Shown here: positions 63,346 through 64,000 of the stretch, piece after piece | Position numbering within the stretch: the stretch's first letter is position 1 | How the letters are laid out: the number at the start of each line of letters is the position of its first letter | Origin: Deferribacteraceae bacterium UBA6793 | Lineage (GTDB): Bacteria > Chrysiogenota > Deferribacteres > Deferribacterales > Geovibrionaceae | NCBI GenBank assembly: GCA_002452405.1 | Contig: DKFP01000009.1 | Span: 222,424 to 286,423, forward strand | DNA: 64,000 bases | Direction: 5' to 3' | The notes under the pieces: generated by a model | The model's database searches: none | Told to the model about the DNA's origin: nothing | What the model saw: only the letters and a program-made list of their open reading frames with translations | Program-made: the position numbers and the translations under genes

Positions 63346-64000
63346 TTCGCCCCCTTAACGGCTGTTTGTATAACTCCGCCGTATTTCAGCCCGTCAACAA
63401 ACAGTTCTATGATTGCTTTCGGATTGGCTTTTACATACTGCTCAAATGATTTTGAATCCAAAGTAGAGATATTCACTGTGAGGTTTATTGCCTGAGAACC
63501 AGTCGCCCCTCTGAGTTCAACGGGGATACTTCGACCGTCGGGAAGAGGAACGACCGCCTCATTATAATGACCTTCGCCTATCAACCCAAGTGTGGGCTTA
63601 TTGACAACACCGCCATTTGCAAAGGCTCTAAAGCCTCCGGAAACAACGCCACCGTCGGCATAACCTTTTGCTTTTGAGGATGAAAAAGTTCCGTCTTTAA
63701 AAGTGATTGAGACACCATCAGAAATTCCTGCATCTTTGATATCAGCCATCATCTGCATGAGAGATTCTTTTGTTTTTCTATGAGCCTCTTCTGCCTGTTT
63801 GACCATATCTTCATGGGCTTTTTTATGAGCCTCAACCATTGCCGTCAGAATATCATTAAATGTCTCATGAATTGCCTGTAAGCTGTCCACAGTCGCAGAA
63901 ATGGTTTCTCCCATTTTCGCAACGTATTCCATAGCATCTTCCGCGGCATCCATATACGCTTTTGACCACTTCGCGGCTTCGGCGGCAGTTTCAGCCATAT
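63342..64000 (-). CDS. Phage tail tape measure protein, C-terminal part
   Basis: Open to the window edge. At least 219 residues: a helical, Ala/Glu/Lys-rich region (AEEAHRKTKESLMQMMADI) then ADGGVVSGGFRAFANGGVV and LIGEGHYNEAVVPLPDGRSI, the Gly-rich C-terminal signature of tape measure proteins. It sets tail length. Confidence 0.85.
   Translation of the reverse strand, partial: MAETAAEAAKWSKAYMDAAEDAMEYVAKMGETISATVDSLQAIHETFNDILTAMVEAHKKAHEDMVKQAEEAHRKTKESLMQMMADIKDAGISDGVSITFKDGTFSSSKAKGYADGGVVSGGFRAFANGGVVNKPTLGLIGEGHYNEAVVPLPDGRSIPVELRGATGSQAINLTVNISTLDSKSFEQYVKANPKAIIELFVDGLKYGGVIQTAVKGAK

Overview
The window is a chromosomal segment of a Gram-negative, motile, anaerobic or microaerobic diazotroph. 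It encodes a TonB receptor, a type I secretion system, a Tat-exported NiFe hydrogenase, a full chemotaxis cluster and an iron-only nitrogenase. The gene set would fit a Deferribacterota-like or similar deep-branching flagellated anaerobe, but no marker gene here settles the taxonomy. There are no transposases and no CRISPR arrays.

Layout. 0-3 kb: N-terminal part of a TonB-dependent receptor and a lipoprotein joining fibronectin III modules to an orphan 5'-nucleotidase C-terminal domain. 3-11 kb: minus-strand chemotaxis operon mcp-STAS-cheY-cheA-mcp-cheW-cheR-cheD, without cheB. 11.9-13.3 kb: NtrC-type regulator. 13.5-17.9 kb: operon of NiFe hydrogenase large subunit, Tat-exported small subunit and a chemoreceptor with a c-type heme motif in its periplasmic domain. 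The large subunit ends exactly at its last metal-ligand histidine, as H2-sensing hydrogenases do. I read this operon as a candidate H2-taxis sensor, and it is the most interesting system in the window. 18.3-20.3 kb: LysR regulator divergent from a cidA/cidB (lrgAB) pair.

20.3-29.2 kb: iron-only nitrogenase locus. It has a -24/-12 promoter with two upstream dyads of the AnfA/VnfA type, anfH-D-G-K, a flavin-nucleotide-binding-like gene, anfO and a gamma-glutamylcyclotransferase-like gene. Facing it are an AnfA-like activator and draT, whose open frame needs a CTG start overlapping the activator's stop. 29.5-37.8 kb: sulfate uptake and assimilation (Sbp-CysTWA, CysH, CysDN, siroheme sulfite reductase). 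37.8-49.7 kb: a 2533-residue RTX/cadherin/vWA/lipase surface protein with its TolC, ABC and HlyD exporter.

50.4-53.3 kb: a small tRNA-Arg-associated island. A 76-bp exact direct repeat of the tRNA 3' part plus its terminator flanks a HEPN protein, a HigBA toxin-antitoxin pair and remnants of an AlbA/Schlafen-type protein. 53.3-56.6 kb: HDOD protein, single-domain response regulator, and a DAHP synthase behind a phenylalanine-rich leader peptide and attenuator, followed by tRNA-Phe. 56.7-64 kb: right-to-left tail genes of a prophage or gene-transfer-agent-like element next to tRNA-Phe, cut by the window edge.

A family of about 80-bp palindromic-ended repeats recurs between genes (773, 13406, 23389, 26691 and degenerate near 49931); one copy lies inside the anf operon between anfG and anfK.
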